A stretch of 64,000 nucleotides of DNA from Microbulbifer agarilyticus S89 (lineage in GTDB: Bacteria > Pseudomonadota > Gammaproteobacteria > Pseudomonadales > Cellvibrionaceae). Location of the stretch: NCBI RefSeq assembly GCF_000220505.1, contig NZ_AFPJ01000030.1:1-64000 (forward strand), given 5' to 3'. Under the pieces are notes generated by a model that saw only the letters and a program-made list of their open reading frames with translations, had not been told where the DNA came from and ran no database searches. This document shows, piece by piece, positions 25,755-35,389 of the stretch; position 1 is the stretch's first letter; the number at the start of each line of letters is the position of its first letter. A program made the position numbers and the translations under genes.

Positions 25755-28394
25755 ATGAAGCAACTCACCAAAGCCATTCGCATTGCGAATTGCTCACTAC
25801 TCACTCTGGCAGCCCTCGCCGCGATGCCCGCCGCAATGGCGCAAGATGCCACTCAAGGAACCCCACAGAGTGATGCGATCGAGGAGGTACAGGTCACCGG
25901 TATCCGCGGTTCTGTGAAAAAGAGTTTGGATATCAAGCGCGACTCCGATGTGATGGTCGACGCAATTTCCGCAGAGGATGTAGGTAAATTCCCAGACCAG
26001 ACAGTGGCTGACGCACTGCAGCGTGTTGCGGGCGTTTCCGTACAGAAAACCGACGGTGAAGCGGATCGGGTCAGTATTCGCGGTACCGCACCCCACCTGA
26101 ACCTGACCCTGTTCAACGGCCAGAATGTGGCGACTGCAGAAGCCTCTGCCAGTGTCACCAATCCGCCGAGCCGTAGCTTTAACTACTCACTGCTGCCCGC
26201 AGAATTGATCGACACCCTGGAAGTGCACAAGTCTGCCCAGGCCAAAGTCGAAGAGGGATCCATTGGTGGCACCGTGATCGTCAAAACGCGCTCGCCACTG
26301 GACACCGAAGCAAACTACGCCGCCTTCTCCGTAAAGAACATGTACCAGGAGTCTGCGGACGAGCACAGCCCTTCTATCTCCGGGTTCTATAACTGGAAAA
26401 ATGACAACGCTGACTTCGGATTTAACCTTGGCTATGTGCGCAAGGACAATCGCGTACAGCGCGACACCAATGGTCTTGGCTACCTGGGCTACCAGGAGGT
26501 ACTGGATGCCGATGGCGAGCTGCTCTACCGCGCGCCCAATAATATACGCTCCTCGCGCTTCCGCTCGGAGAAAGACCTCTCTACCTATACCGCCAACCTG
26601 GAATGGCAAGCCACCGACAGCCTGAACATCGAGCTTACCAACCTATTCTCCAAGGTTGATCGCGTCGACCAGACCATTACTAACGGCGTGCGCACGCTGG
26701 GTGCATTGAGTGGTGCCGGCGTATCCAATGCGGTCATCAATAATGGCGTCCTGGTTTCCGGCACGCTCATGAGCGATGCGAATGGCGGCCGTGAAAAGGA
26801 AGAGTCCTGGTACAGTAGTAATAACAACGAAGGTGGCTACCAGACCCGCGCGCATACCCTGAAAGTCGAATATGCCGGCGAGCGCTACACCCTCGAAGCG
26901 CAACTGGGTACCACCCGCGCTGAAGGCGATATTCTGGACGACCAGATTGAATTTGAAGCGAGCCTGGATGGCAGCTTTAGCTTGGCCGGGGAGCCGACTT
27001 ATCAATTCCTGTCGGACGTGACGCCTGCCGACTATGCGACCATGTACACCCACCGCAACATCTTCGATAACGCCGAACGGGAAGACTATGCGCAGTTTGA
27101 CCTGAACGTGGAAGTCGATATGGATTGGCTGACCTCCGTGGATATCGGAGCGAAATATCGTGACCACGACAAGGTTTCCAACCTGCACAAGGATGTTTGG
27201 ATCGTATTCCTCGACCCCTGGATCACGACCCTCGATAACTATGCCAATGGTGCCGTTGCCGGTGACTTCAAAGGTTCCAGCAATGCCCAGCAGGGCCTGT
27301 ACGAATTCCAGTATGCGAACTGGCTGGACTGGACCGATGCGACCCCGACCTACCGCTCGAACTATCGCCCAGATTACAGCTTTGAAATTCAGGAAGAAAT
27401 TACCAGCATGTATGTGCAGGGTAATTTCGAGTATGAAAACCTGCGCGGTAACGTCGGTGTGCGCTACGCATCCACCGATGGCACCAGTATCGGTTTCCAG
27501 CTGTTCAAGCCGGTCTCCTGGAATCCGGATACCTGGACCATGACTCCGACCGAGCTTGAGAACGACTACGACAATATTCTGCCGAGCCTGAACCTGGCTT
27601 ATGACCTGAACGATGACACTGTATTGCGTTTTGCTGCGGCTAAGGTGATCTCTCGTCCAGACTATGACAGCCTGCGTATGACTCGTGGCTTTGCCAACAG
27701 TGTCTGGGTACCTGGCTACGATGGTTTCGGCAGTGGCGGTAACCCGGAGCTGGATCCTTATCAGGCAAACCAGTACGACATCTCAGCGGAGTACTACTTT
27801 ACCGAGTCCTCAATTGTCTCCCTTGCCTTCTTCTACAAGGACATCGACACCTACACCGATACCACGGACGTACGTGAGACCCTTATTGGTGAGGAAGGTC
27901 CCGGGGAATACCGTATTACCATTCCGGTTAACGGCTTGGGCGGTGTCAATCAGGGCGTTGAGCTGAACGTACAGCACGACTTTGGCAATGGCTTTGGTGT
28001 ACTCGCAAACTACACCTGGTCGGATGCCGACATGCTCGAGTCCGACGAAGATCGCGAAGCGGGTATCGAGAAACTGCTGCCCGGTAACTCCAGTGATACG
28101 TATAACCTGACCGGTTACTACGAAGATCACGGCGTATCCGCGCGTCTCGCATACAACTATCGCTCCGACTATTACACCGGTACCACGCGTAATGGTCTGC
28201 AGCGGAATCAGGACGGCTACGGCCAGCTGGACGCTAACCTGTCCTATCAGCTGACCGACAATGTATCCCTGGTAATGAACCTGCTCAATCTGACCGACTC
28301 CGAGCAGAGCAGCAGCTGGGGCGACCAGTCGCTGCCGGGTGATGTAAACCAATATGGGCGTCGTATCTTTGCTGGAGTTAATGCGAAGTTCTAA
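25755..28394 (+). CDS. TonB-dependent receptor (TonB-Xanth-Caul type)
   Basis: 879 aa from the ATG at 25755, chosen for the GGGAGAAAGGG site and because a signal peptide starts there (MKQLTKAIRIANCSLLTLAA... ending AMAQ). The TonB box EEVQVTGIRGSVKKSLDIKR, plug (VGKFPDQTVADALQRVAGVSV, DRVSIRGTAP, GGTVIVKTRSPLD) and a large barrel ending FAGVNAKF are all present. This subgroup in marine and xanthomonad bacteria often takes up plant- or algal-derived carbohydrates, but the substrate is not shown here. Single transcription unit with a terminator at 28412-28449. Confidence 0.94.
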   Translation: MKQLTKAIRIANCSLLTLAALAAMPAAMAQDATQGTPQSDAIEEVQVTGIRGSVKKSLDIKRDSDVMVDAISAEDVGKFPDQTVADALQRVAGVSVQKTDGEADRVSIRGTAPHLNLTLFNGQNVATAEASASVTNPPSRSFNYSLLPAELIDTLEVHKSAQAKVEEGSIGGTVIVKTRSPLDTEANYAAFSVKNMYQESADEHSPSISGFYNWKNDNADFGFNLGYVRKDNRVQRDTNGLGYLGYQEVLDADGELLYRAPNNIRSSRFRSEKDLSTYTANLEWQATDSLNIELTNLFSKVDRVDQTITNGVRTLGALSGAGVSNAVINNGVLVSGTLMSDANGGREKEESWYSSNNNEGGYQTRAHTLKVEYAGERYTLEAQLGTTRAEGDILDDQIEFEASLDGSFSLAGEPTYQFLSDVTPADYATMYTHRNIFDNAEREDYAQFDLNVEVDMDWLTSVDIGAKYRDHDKVSNLHKDVWIVFLDPWITTLDNYANGAVAGDFKGSSNAQQGLYEFQYANWLDWTDATPTYRSNYRPDYSFEIQEEITSMYVQGNFEYENLRGNVGVRYASTDGTSIGFQLFKPVSWNPDTWTMTPTELENDYDNILPSLNLAYDLNDDTVLRFAAAKVISRPDYDSLRMTRGFANSVWVPGYDGFGSGGNPELDPYQANQYDISAEYYFTESSIVSLAFFYKDIDTYTDTTDVRETLIGEEGPGEYRITIPVNGLGGVNQGVELNVQHDFGNGFGVLANYTWSDADMLESDEDREAGIEKLLPGNSSDTYNLTGYYEDHGVSARLAYNYRSDYYTGTTRNGLQRNQDGYGQLDANLSYQLTDNVSLVMNLLNLTDSEQSSSWGDQSLPGDVNQYGRRIFAGVNAKF

Positions 28395-28411
28395 GCGCGC
28401 ACTTCAAAAAT

Positions 28412-28449
28412 AAAAAAGGCCGGCCCGCTTTGCGGTGCCGGCCTTTTTT
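28412..28449. terminator. Bidirectional terminator between TonB receptor and lipA
   Basis: AAAAAAGGCCGGC, an inner CCGC/GCGG pair, GCCGGCCTTTTTT. It lies between convergent genes. Confidence 0.92.
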
Positions 28450-28492
28450 AGGCTCGCGATCGAGTAAACGACTAACGACGCATACGCAGCTG

Positions 28493-29545
28493 TTAACTCA
28501 CTTTCTCACCATGCGCCTGTTTATCGGCGTGATAAGAAGAGCGCACCATGGGGCCGCAGGCGGCGTGTGTGAAGCCGATCTGCTCGGCGTATACACGGTA
28601 CTCTTCGAACTCGTCCGGGTGCACGTAACGCTGTACCGGCAAGTGCTCTTTACTTGGCTGCAGGTACTGACCAATGGTCAGCATGTCGATATCGTGGGCA
28701 CGCATATCGTCCAACACTTCAAAAATTTCTTCCTTGGTCTCACCCAGGCCCACCATCAGACCAGACTTGGTCAGGACGTCCGGGCGACGCTTCTTGTATT
28801 CCTGCAGTAATTTCAGAGACCACTTGTAGTTGGCACCCGGGCGGGATTCGCGGTACAGGCGCGGCACGGTTTCCAGGTTGTGGTTGAACACGTCTGGCGC
28901 CTCGGCTTCCAGGATATCCAGCGCCACGTCCATACGGCCGCGGAAATCCGGGGTGAGGATTTCCACCTGCAGGTTCGGCGACAACGCGCGGGACTGCTTG
29001 ATGCATTCGGCGAAGTGCTCGGCACCGCCATCGCGCAGGTCATCGCGGTCCACGGAGGTAATTACCACGTAGCGCAGGCTCATGGCCGCAATGGCTTCAG
29101 CCAGTTGCTGCGGCTCGTTCGGGTCCAGCGGATTGGGTTTGCCGTGGCCCACATCGCAGAAGGGGCAGCGGCGGGTGCAGATCTCACCCATGATCATAAA
29201 GGTGGCGGTACCACCACTGAAACATTCACCCAGGTTCGGGCAGCTGGCTTCTTCACAGACGGTAGCCAGCTTCTGTGAGCGCAGAATGCTCTTGATGCGC
29301 TCGACTTCCTTGGAAGCCTTTACCGACGGCACCTTGACGCGAATCCAGTCTGGCTTGCGCAGGGTCTGGTCACTGGCGATTACCTTTACCGGGATACGCT
29401 CAACCTTTTCGCCATCGCGCAGCTTTTCGCCCTGCTGCAAACGACGGGTGCGTTTTACCGGTACGAGATCCGGTTTACCGGTCTCAGACGGGTTTACTTC
29501 AGTCGCCTTTATTTCAGACTGGTCGGCGTCAAATCGTTCAGACAT
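28493..29545 (-). CDS. lipA: Lipoyl synthase
   Basis: 350 aa. It inserts two sulphurs into protein-bound octanoyl groups using radical SAM chemistry. Both [4Fe-4S] sites are visible: auxiliary Cys97, Cys102, Cys108 ([12 protein letters not shown]) and radical-SAM CTRRCPFC (Cys123, 127, 130), with the C-terminal VRSSYHA serine that ligates the auxiliary cluster. It has about 29 more N-terminal residues than E. coli LipA. It overlaps lipB by 8 bases on the same strand, so the two lipoate steps are co-expressed. Confidence 0.97.
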   Translation of the reverse strand: MSERFDADQSEIKATEVNPSETGKPDLVPVKRTRRLQQGEKLRDGEKVERIPVKVIASDQTLRKPDWIRVKVPSVKASKEVERIKSILRSQKLATVCEEASCPNLGECFSGGTATFMIMGEICTRRCPFCDVGHGKPNPLDPNEPQQLAEAIAAMSLRYVVITSVDRDDLRDGGAEHFAECIKQSRALSPNLQVEILTPDFRGRMDVALDILEAEAPDVFNHNLETVPRLYRESRPGANYKWSLKLLQEYKKRRPDVLTKSGLMVGLGETKEEIFEVLDDMRAHDIDMLTIGQYLQPSKEHLPVQRYVHPDEFEEYRVYAEQIGFTHAACGPMVRSSYHADKQAHGEKVS

Positions 29546-30260
29546 TACTTGTTCCTGATTCGGTAGCCTGCGCCTGTGCAGCTACCTCAAATACGTTTTC
29601 ATCCAGCGGGTGCCAGCTGGCTTGCGGCAGCCCCAGCTTTTGCTGCAGCGCTGCAACAAACTTCTCCGCAACATCCTGCCAAGTGGGCGTCGGCTGTATG
29701 ACTTCGGCCATCTGCACCATCTGCATCCCCGCGTAACCACACGGATTGATGCGCAGGAAGGGCCCCAGATCCATATCAATGTTGATGGCGATGCCGTGGA
29801 AACTACAGCCGCGGCGCACCCGCAGGCCAATCGAGGCAATCTTGTTCCCCGCGCGCGGACCTTCGGTCAGGTATACGCCCGGAGCATCGGCACGGGGCGC
29901 GGCACTGATACCGTATTCGGCAAGCATCGCCACGGTCGCTTCTTCCAGCGCTGTCACCAGATCGCGCACACCGATCTTGCTGCGGCGTAGATCCAGCAGC
30001 GGGTACACCACCAGCTGGCCTGGGCCGTGATAGGTCACCTGGCCGCCGCGATCGACTTGCACCACCGGAATGTCACCGGTATTCAGCAGGTGCTCGGCCT
30101 TGCCAGCCTGCCCCTGGGTGAATACGGGTGGGTGCTCCACGCACCAGATCTGGTCCGCCGCGTCGTTGCCGCGGGTATCGGTGTAGTGAGCCATGGCGCG
30201 CCATACGGTCTCGTAATCGCGCCGGCCAAGGTTGCAGATGACCGGTTCCGAACCCGCCAT
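29538..30260 (-). CDS. lipB: Octanoyl-[acyl-carrier-protein]:protein octanoyltransferase
   Basis: 240 aa from ATG 30260, which shares a base with the ybeD stop (TGATG). It transfers octanoate from ACP to lipoyl domains, the step before LipA. The acyl-thioester cysteine is Cys174 (RINPCGYAG) and the partner lysine Lys140 (AGNKIASIG), matching Cys169/Lys135 of E. coli. The [12 protein letters not shown] motif is intact at 71-82. Tightly packed between ybeD and lipA. Confidence 0.97.
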   Translation of the reverse strand: MAGSEPVICNLGRRDYETVWRAMAHYTDTRGNDAADQIWCVEHPPVFTQGQAGKAEHLLNTGDIPVVQVDRGGQVTYHGPGQLVVYPLLDLRRSKIGVRDLVTALEEATVAMLAEYGISAAPRADAPGVYLTEGPRAGNKIASIGLRVRRGCSFHGIAINIDMDLGPFLRINPCGYAGMQMVQMAEVIQPTPTWQDVAEKFVAALQQKLGLPQASWHPLDENVFEVAAQAQATESGTSNV

Positions 30261-30541
30261 CACAGCACCATATGTACGCCCGGATGGGCCTTGAGTTCTT
30301 CGAACAGTGCCTTGAGCTGCGGCTCGCCGGTGGCGAGGATATAGAAGGTCACCGAGTTGAATTTCCCATTGCGGCTGGGCTTGTGCTTCAACTTGCTCTC
30401 GTCGAAGCCCGGCGCGTGCCGGCGCATCACATCCATCACAAAATCGTGCACCTGGTCGTCGGCGTCTCGCACCACTTTGACCATATAGTCTTCACAGGGG
30501 AATTCGATTTTAGGAGGCTGCTGCTCTGAATCCTGGGTCAT
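30260..30541 (-). CDS. ybeD: DUF493 family protein YbeD
   Basis: 93 aa from the ATG at 30541 ([23 protein letters not shown]); the open frame upstream of it is not coding. It has the short ACT-like alpha/beta fold of DUF493, with [20 protein letters not shown] as the family core. Function is not established in detail. It lies between dacA and lipB as in most gammaproteobacteria and its stop overlaps the lipB start. Confidence 0.94.
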   Translation of the reverse strand: MTQDSEQQPPKIEFPCEDYMVKVVRDADDQVHDFVMDVMRRHAPGFDESKLKHKPSRNGKFNSVTFYILATGEPQLKALFEELKAHPGVHMVL

Positions 30542-30685
30542 ACCACGCTCACATGGCCGCAGGTCAGATGGTGGATTTTGCCGGTATCTGCCCGGCGAGG
30601 ATTGCGGCCGGGCGAGAATTATACAGTGCCGATGAAGCACTGGACAGGGAGGAAAGATTGCAGACGAAACTGCTTTGAGCGGGGG

Positions 30686-30717
30686 TTAAAACAGCCCGGC
30701 GAAAGGTTTCGCCGGGC
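30686..30717 (-). terminator. Terminator after dacA
   Basis: On the minus strand GCCCGGCGAAA, CC, TTTCGCCGGGC, then TGTTTTAA. It separates dacA from ybeD. Confidence 0.75.
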
Positions 30718-30729
30718 CAGCGCAGGATT

Positions 30730-31878
30730 TTACTGGAAGAACGACATCACAAAGCGCTTGATGGAATCCCATACGCGCTTGAAGAAGCCCGCCTCTTCCA
30801 CATCTTCGGCTACCACTGCAGGTACATCTGCGACGGTTTCGCCATCCAGATTCACAACCACTTTACCCACCTGCTGCCCTTTGGCCAGCGGCGCCTTCAG
30901 CTCGCCATCGATAATCAGGTCGGCCTTGATGTTCTCTTCACCACCGCGCGGGATGGTAACGAATACATCGCGAGATACCGCGATACCCACAGAGTCGGCC
31001 TTGCCGCCCCACACGCGTTCGGTCTGCAGCACGTCGTCACTGCCGTACACTTTGTGTGTCTGGTAGTAGCGGAAGCCATAAGCGAGCAGCTTCTGAGTTT
31101 CCGCCGCCCGTTTCTCGTCGCTGTCGGCGCCCACCACCACGGAAATCAGGCGCATGCCACGCTTGACCGCGGAAGCCACCAGGCAGTAACCGGCCTCTTC
31201 GGTGTGGCCGGTCTTGATGCCATCTACCGCCGGGTCGCGCCACAACAGGCGGTTGCGGTTCGGCTGGTTGATGCCGTTGAAGCGGAAGTACTTCTCGGCA
31301 TGGATCGGATAGTGTTCCGGGTGGTCATTGATCACCGCCTGGGCCAGCGTGCCCAAATCCCGTACGGTGGTCATATGGCCTTCGGCGGGCCAGCCGGTGG
31401 CATTCACATAGTTGGTGTCCTGCATACCGAGCAACTGCGCCTGCTGGTTCATCACCTCAGCAAACACCTCCTCGCTACCAGAAACGTATTCCGCCAGGGC
31501 AATACTCGCGTCGTTACCGGACTGCACAATCACGCCGCGCAGCAAGTCGATCACCGGGACCTTGTCGCCGACCTTTACAAACATTTTGGAACCGCCCTTG
31601 CGCCAGGCTTTTTCCGAAATGTTCACCATGTCCTGTTCTTTGATTGCGCCTTTTTCCAGCTCCTCAATGACGATGTAGCTGGTCATCATCTTGGTCAGGC
31701 TGGCGGGAGGAATCTGCTTGTCGGCATCGTGCTCAACCAGAATCTGGCCGGTGTGGGCATCCATCAGGATGTATGCCGAGGCGGCGAGCTGTGGCGGCGC
31801 GGGAATCAGTGGTTTATCGGCCTGGGCCACACTGGCGCCAACAAACAGGAGCAGACAGGCAAATAAGCGTTTGAACAT
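30730..31878 (-). CDS. dacA: D-alanyl-D-alanine carboxypeptidase (PBP5/6 family)
   Basis: 382 aa. A signal peptide (1-20, ending VAQA) is followed by the SxxK motif SLTK (60-63), SGN (119-121) and KTG (221-223), the full set of penicillin-binding active-site motifs. The C-terminal domain and an amphipathic end (FKRVWDSIKRFVMSFFQ) fit PBP5 anchoring to the periplasmic face of the inner membrane. It trims the terminal D-Ala from peptidoglycan stem peptides. It belongs to the mrdA-rodA-mltB-rlpA-dacA cluster. Its own hairpin terminator follows. Confidence 0.96.
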   Translation of the reverse strand: MFKRLFACLLLFVGASVAQADKPLIPAPPQLAASAYILMDAHTGQILVEHDADKQIPPASLTKMMTSYIVIEELEKGAIKEQDMVNISEKAWRKGGSKMFVKVGDKVPVIDLLRGVIVQSGNDASIALAEYVSGSEEVFAEVMNQQAQLLGMQDTNYVNATGWPAEGHMTTVRDLGTLAQAVINDHPEHYPIHAEKYFRFNGINQPNRNRLLWRDPAVDGIKTGHTEEAGYCLVASAVKRGMRLISVVVGADSDEKRAAETQKLLAYGFRYYQTHKVYGSDDVLQTERVWGGKADSVGIAVSRDVFVTIPRGGEENIKADLIIDGELKAPLAKGQQVGKVVVNLDGETVADVPAVVAEDVEEAGFFKRVWDSIKRFVMSFFQ

Positions 31879-31975
31879 GGGTATCTCTTATTCCTTGCGT
31901 TCTTAAAGTGTCAGTTCCCGGCATCCACCGGGAGAATACAGTATCGGTATTGGCTGTAACCTGCAGTTACTGGAC

Positions 31976-32878
31976 TTAATCCACAACCACCTGGGGTTGA
32001 CCAAAATTCTGCTGTTCAACGGATTCCCGCAGCGCGACCAGTGCTCGCTGCTGCTCAATCGGCCCTATTCGTACCCTGTATAGCATCTTTCCGCCACGGT
32101 TTACCGGGCTTACGGTAACAGGATAGCCGAATGTGGCGGCCAGCTGCGCGCGAATCTGCTCCGCCTGCGAAGATGAGCTATAAGCACCCACCTGCAGGAA
32201 GGTGTTGTCGGGCAATTTGAAGCTGGCATCTTGCGGCAGCCCATTGCGCGCGGCGGCGTCTTTTTCTACCGCCAGTGTCTCCATGGCACTGGGCAGGCTC
32301 GCGGGATCCAGCGCCTCCACCTCGACGCGGGCAACCCCCTTGTCGATATAGCCAAGCTTCTGCGCAGCGGTGTAACTCAGGTCAATAATACGCCCGGGCA
32401 CGAAAGGACCGCGGTCATTCACCCGCACGATAATGCTGCGGCCATTATCCAGATTGGTGACCTTCGCGTAACTGGGCAACGGCAAGGTTTTGTGCGCGGC
32501 CGACATGGCGTACATGTTATACACCTCGCCATTGGCCGTCTTGCGGCCATGGAACTTGGTGCCATACCAGGAGGCATGCCCGCGCTCGCGATAGCCTTTC
32601 ACACCATCGAGCACCCGATACCTTACGCCATTCACCACATACGGGGATTTGTTGCCGGCAACACCAATAGGCTCGCGTACGGGTGTCACTTCCGGGGTTG
32701 CCAGCATATCGACCGGTACCGCCGGGCCGCTGTCGCGCACTTGATCGAAGGGGATATCCCCCGGCTGTACCGCTGGGGTTCGCTTCTGCTCCAGGGGAAC
32801 TGTACTGCAGGCTGACACAAGCGCCAACAGACAAGCAGCGCCAATTCGGGCCGAACACCCGGACAGTGGTTTATTCAT
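31976..32878 (-). CDS. rlpA: Septal-ring lytic transglycosylase RlpA, lipoprotein with SPOR domain
   Basis: 300 aa. Lipoprotein signal with Cys24 in LALVSACS. A double-psi beta-barrel domain spans about 95-190 (GHASWYGTKFHGRKTANGE...VNDRGPFVPGRIIDLS), with the Asp-Arg-Gly segment of the active centre. A C-terminal SPOR domain (about 223-300, FLQVGAYSSSSQAEQIRAQL) binds denuded glycan at the septum. In Pseudomonas RlpA cleaves stem-peptide-free glycan strands at division. Placed between mltB and dacA as usual. Confidence 0.95.
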   Translation of the reverse strand: MNKPLSGCSARIGAACLLALVSACSTVPLEQKRTPAVQPGDIPFDQVRDSGPAVPVDMLATPEVTPVREPIGVAGNKSPYVVNGVRYRVLDGVKGYRERGHASWYGTKFHGRKTANGEVYNMYAMSAAHKTLPLPSYAKVTNLDNGRSIIVRVNDRGPFVPGRIIDLSYTAAQKLGYIDKGVARVEVEALDPASLPSAMETLAVEKDAAARNGLPQDASFKLPDNTFLQVGAYSSSSQAEQIRAQLAATFGYPVTVSPVNRGGKMLYRVRIGPIEQQRALVALRESVEQQNFGQPQVVVD

Positions 32879-33024
32879 GATTTCCCCCCGGTGCGAGATA
32901 CACGCATTCGCTACCGTTTTTATCGATCTGATCCGCTTTGAGCGGTCAATTATTACTGTGCGATATTGTTGCAGCGCACTCTGGCGCCTTTCAACCTATA
33001 TAACGTCCGGCAACCGAAATAACT

Positions 33025-34035
33025 TCAGGAGCGGCCGCCGCGCGCCTTGATAATTTCTTGCCCCAGTTCGTACACCGCCATCGCATACATACGACTGTGG
33101 TTGTAGCGGGTGATGGTGTAAAAATTATTCAATCCGATCCAGAACTGCTCGCCACTTTTGGTTTTCAGTGAGAACACATTGGCCGGCATTTCCTTCGTGA
33201 CCTGCGCCGTGGTGGGGAAGCCTTTTGCCTCGACTTCGCCCACCGTCCACTTGGGCTTCAGGCTGTCGTTTACGATGGTCATATCGGCGTTGGGCAGCGG
33301 CTTGGTGATCACGGCAACCGGTTCGCCGGTCTTCCAGCCGTGCTGGACAAAGTAATTGGCGACACTGCCAATCGCGTCCTCCGTGTCGGTCCAGATGTCG
33401 ACGCGGCCGTCGCCGTTAAAGTCCACGGCATAGAAACGATAGCTCGAGGGCATGAACTGCCCGAAGCCCATGGCACCGGCATAAGAGCCTTTCAGGCTGG
33501 TGGGGTCGATCTTCTCATCGCGGGTAAGCAACAGGTAGTTTTCCAGTTCCTTGGTAAAGAACTTGGAGCGGCGGGGATAGTTGAAGGCGAGGGTGGACAG
33601 TGCATCAATTACCCGATAGCTGCCCATATTGCCACCGTAGCGGGTCTCGACACCGATAATGGCAACAATGATTTCCGGCGGCACACCGTACTTTTCTTCT
33701 GCGGCTTTCAGCGCTTCTGCGTTCTTGTCCCAGAATTCGACGCCACCACGGATACGGGCATCAGTGATAAAGATATTGCGGTAATCGTACCAGGGCTTGG
33801 CCTTCTCAGCCGGACGCTTGATGGCCTTAAGAATGGAGTCCTTGCGCTTGGCCTCGCGCATCAGTGTTTCGAGCTCGACGCGGCTGAAATTGTGCTCGGC
33901 CACCATATAGTCCACAAAGGCTTTGGCCTGGACATTTTCATCATGCCCCTGCTCCTGGGCGCAGGCGCTGAGCACCAGTCCCAGACCAGCCAACAATCCC
34001 GTGGTCCACTTCAAAACAACCGCTCCTGTCTTCAT
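33025..34035 (-). CDS. mltB: Membrane-bound lytic murein transglycosylase B
   Basis: 336 aa. Lipobox LVLSAC with Cys25 gives an outer-membrane lipoprotein. The catalytic acid is Glu130 in IIGVETRYGGNMG. Further GH103 blocks are LSTLAFNYPRRSKFF and GSYAGAMGFGQFMPSSYR, and a DFNGDGRVD calcium-loop-like segment. It cleaves the MurNAc-GlcNAc bond to leave anhydro-MurNAc ends. Same strand and order as the elongasome genes mrdA and rodA. Confidence 0.96.
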   Translation of the reverse strand: MKTGAVVLKWTTGLLAGLGLVLSACAQEQGHDENVQAKAFVDYMVAEHNFSRVELETLMREAKRKDSILKAIKRPAEKAKPWYDYRNIFITDARIRGGVEFWDKNAEALKAAEEKYGVPPEIIVAIIGVETRYGGNMGSYRVIDALSTLAFNYPRRSKFFTKELENYLLLTRDEKIDPTSLKGSYAGAMGFGQFMPSSYRFYAVDFNGDGRVDIWTDTEDAIGSVANYFVQHGWKTGEPVAVITKPLPNADMTIVNDSLKPKWTVGEVEAKGFPTTAQVTKEMPANVFSLKTKSGEQFWIGLNNFYTITRYNHSRMYAMAVYELGQEIIKARGGRS

Positions 34036-34243
34036 AAAGTACTTCCAATTACCTTTTCACTGTTCACTGTGTAAATCCTTGCAATCATCGCGATCGCCAT
34101 TAATCCGCCCTGACAGCGTATGGCTATTGTGACTACAAGCGCGCCAAAAAGTGGCACGATACACGTGAAAAAGTAATGTCAGCCTGAACCGGCTCACGTT
34201 ATTGGCAAACGTGGCGCAATTCCGGTGACATCATCAGAGGTAA

Positions 34244-35389
34244 TCAGAAAAGCACTCTGCGCCTTTCCGTGCTGATGGCCATCAAAATACCGAACCCGGC
34301 CATCAAGGTGATGACCGAGGTACCGCCATGACTCACCAATGGCAGGGGTACCCCCACCACCGGCAGTAAGCCAGTGACCATGCCGATATTCACAAACACG
34401 TACACGAAAAATGTCAGCGTGAGACTACCCGCCAACAAGCGACCGAATACGTGTTGGGCCATAAAACTAATATAGATGCCCCGGGCAATGATCAACAGGT
34501 ACACCGCGAGAAGTATCAGCGCACCGCGCATACCCCACTCCTCCGCCAGCACCGCGATAATGAAATCGGTGTGGCTCTCCGGCAAAAAGTCGAGTTGCGA
34601 CTGGGTGCCCTGCATGTACCCCTTACCGGACCAGCCGCCAGAACCAATGGCGGCTTTGGACTGGAAAATGTTCCAACCGGCGCCAAGCCGGTCCGCATCC
34701 GGGTTGAACAGGGTGAGAATGCGCTGCTTCTGGTAATCCCGCAGTCCCCACATCCAGATCGGCCAGGCGGCCATCAACAACATGACCGCCGCGCTGCCGA
34801 TCAACTTCCAGCTGAGGCCGGAAAGATACAGCGCAAAAATACCGGATGCGGCGATGAGGATGGATGTACCCAGGTCCGGCTGGCGCACGATCAACAGCGC
34901 CGGCACCCCGATAATCACCAGTGTGGTAAATACGGTTAACAGGGAAGGCGGCAACGTGCGCTTGTGCAGATAGGCGGCCACCGCGATCGGCACCGCCAGT
35001 TTGAGCGCTTCCGACGGCTGGAAGCGGAAGCCACCAATTTGCAGCCAGCGCTGTGCCCCCTTGGCACCGACCCCGATCAACAGCACCGCGACGAGCAGGC
35101 AGCACCCCGCCAGGTAAAACCATGGGGACCAGCGGCGATAAAACTCCAGCGGGATCTGTGCGGCAACAAACATGCCGACAAAGGCGAGCGCCATAAACAC
35201 GGCCTGACGTTTTACATAATGCAACTCATCACCGGCAGCGCTGTAAAGCACACCCAGCCCCATTCCCGCCAGTAACAGCAAGAGCAGCAACAGGGGTAGA
35301 TCAATGTGCCAGCGGCGTGCCAGGCTTTCCGGGCGGCGCAGACTGCTGCCTGCATCCGGCAGACGGTGCATATAATCGCGACTAGCCAC
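34244..35389 (-). CDS. rodA: Rod-shape peptidoglycan glycosyltransferase RodA
   Basis: 381 aa from the GTG at 35389, which overlaps the mrdA stop and has GGGGAG about 10 bases upstream. ATG 35371 is an alternative but lacks such a site. SEDS protein with about 10 membrane segments and the conserved blocks WNIFQSKAAIGSGGWSGKG, LPESHTDFIIAVLAEEWG and VGVPLPLVSHGGTS. It polymerises glycan strands for cell elongation with its partner MrdA (PBP2), encoded immediately upstream. The open frame further upstream is out-of-frame mrdA sequence. Confidence 0.96.
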   Translation of the reverse strand: MASRDYMHRLPDAGSSLRRPESLARRWHIDLPLLLLLLLLAGMGLGVLYSAAGDELHYVKRQAVFMALAFVGMFVAAQIPLEFYRRWSPWFYLAGCCLLVAVLLIGVGAKGAQRWLQIGGFRFQPSEALKLAVPIAVAAYLHKRTLPPSLLTVFTTLVIIGVPALLIVRQPDLGTSILIAASGIFALYLSGLSWKLIGSAAVMLLMAAWPIWMWGLRDYQKQRILTLFNPDADRLGAGWNIFQSKAAIGSGGWSGKGYMQGTQSQLDFLPESHTDFIIAVLAEEWGMRGALILLAVYLLIIARGIYISFMAQHVFGRLLAGSLTLTFFVYVFVNIGMVTGLLPVVGVPLPLVSHGGTSVITLMAGFGILMAISTERRRVLF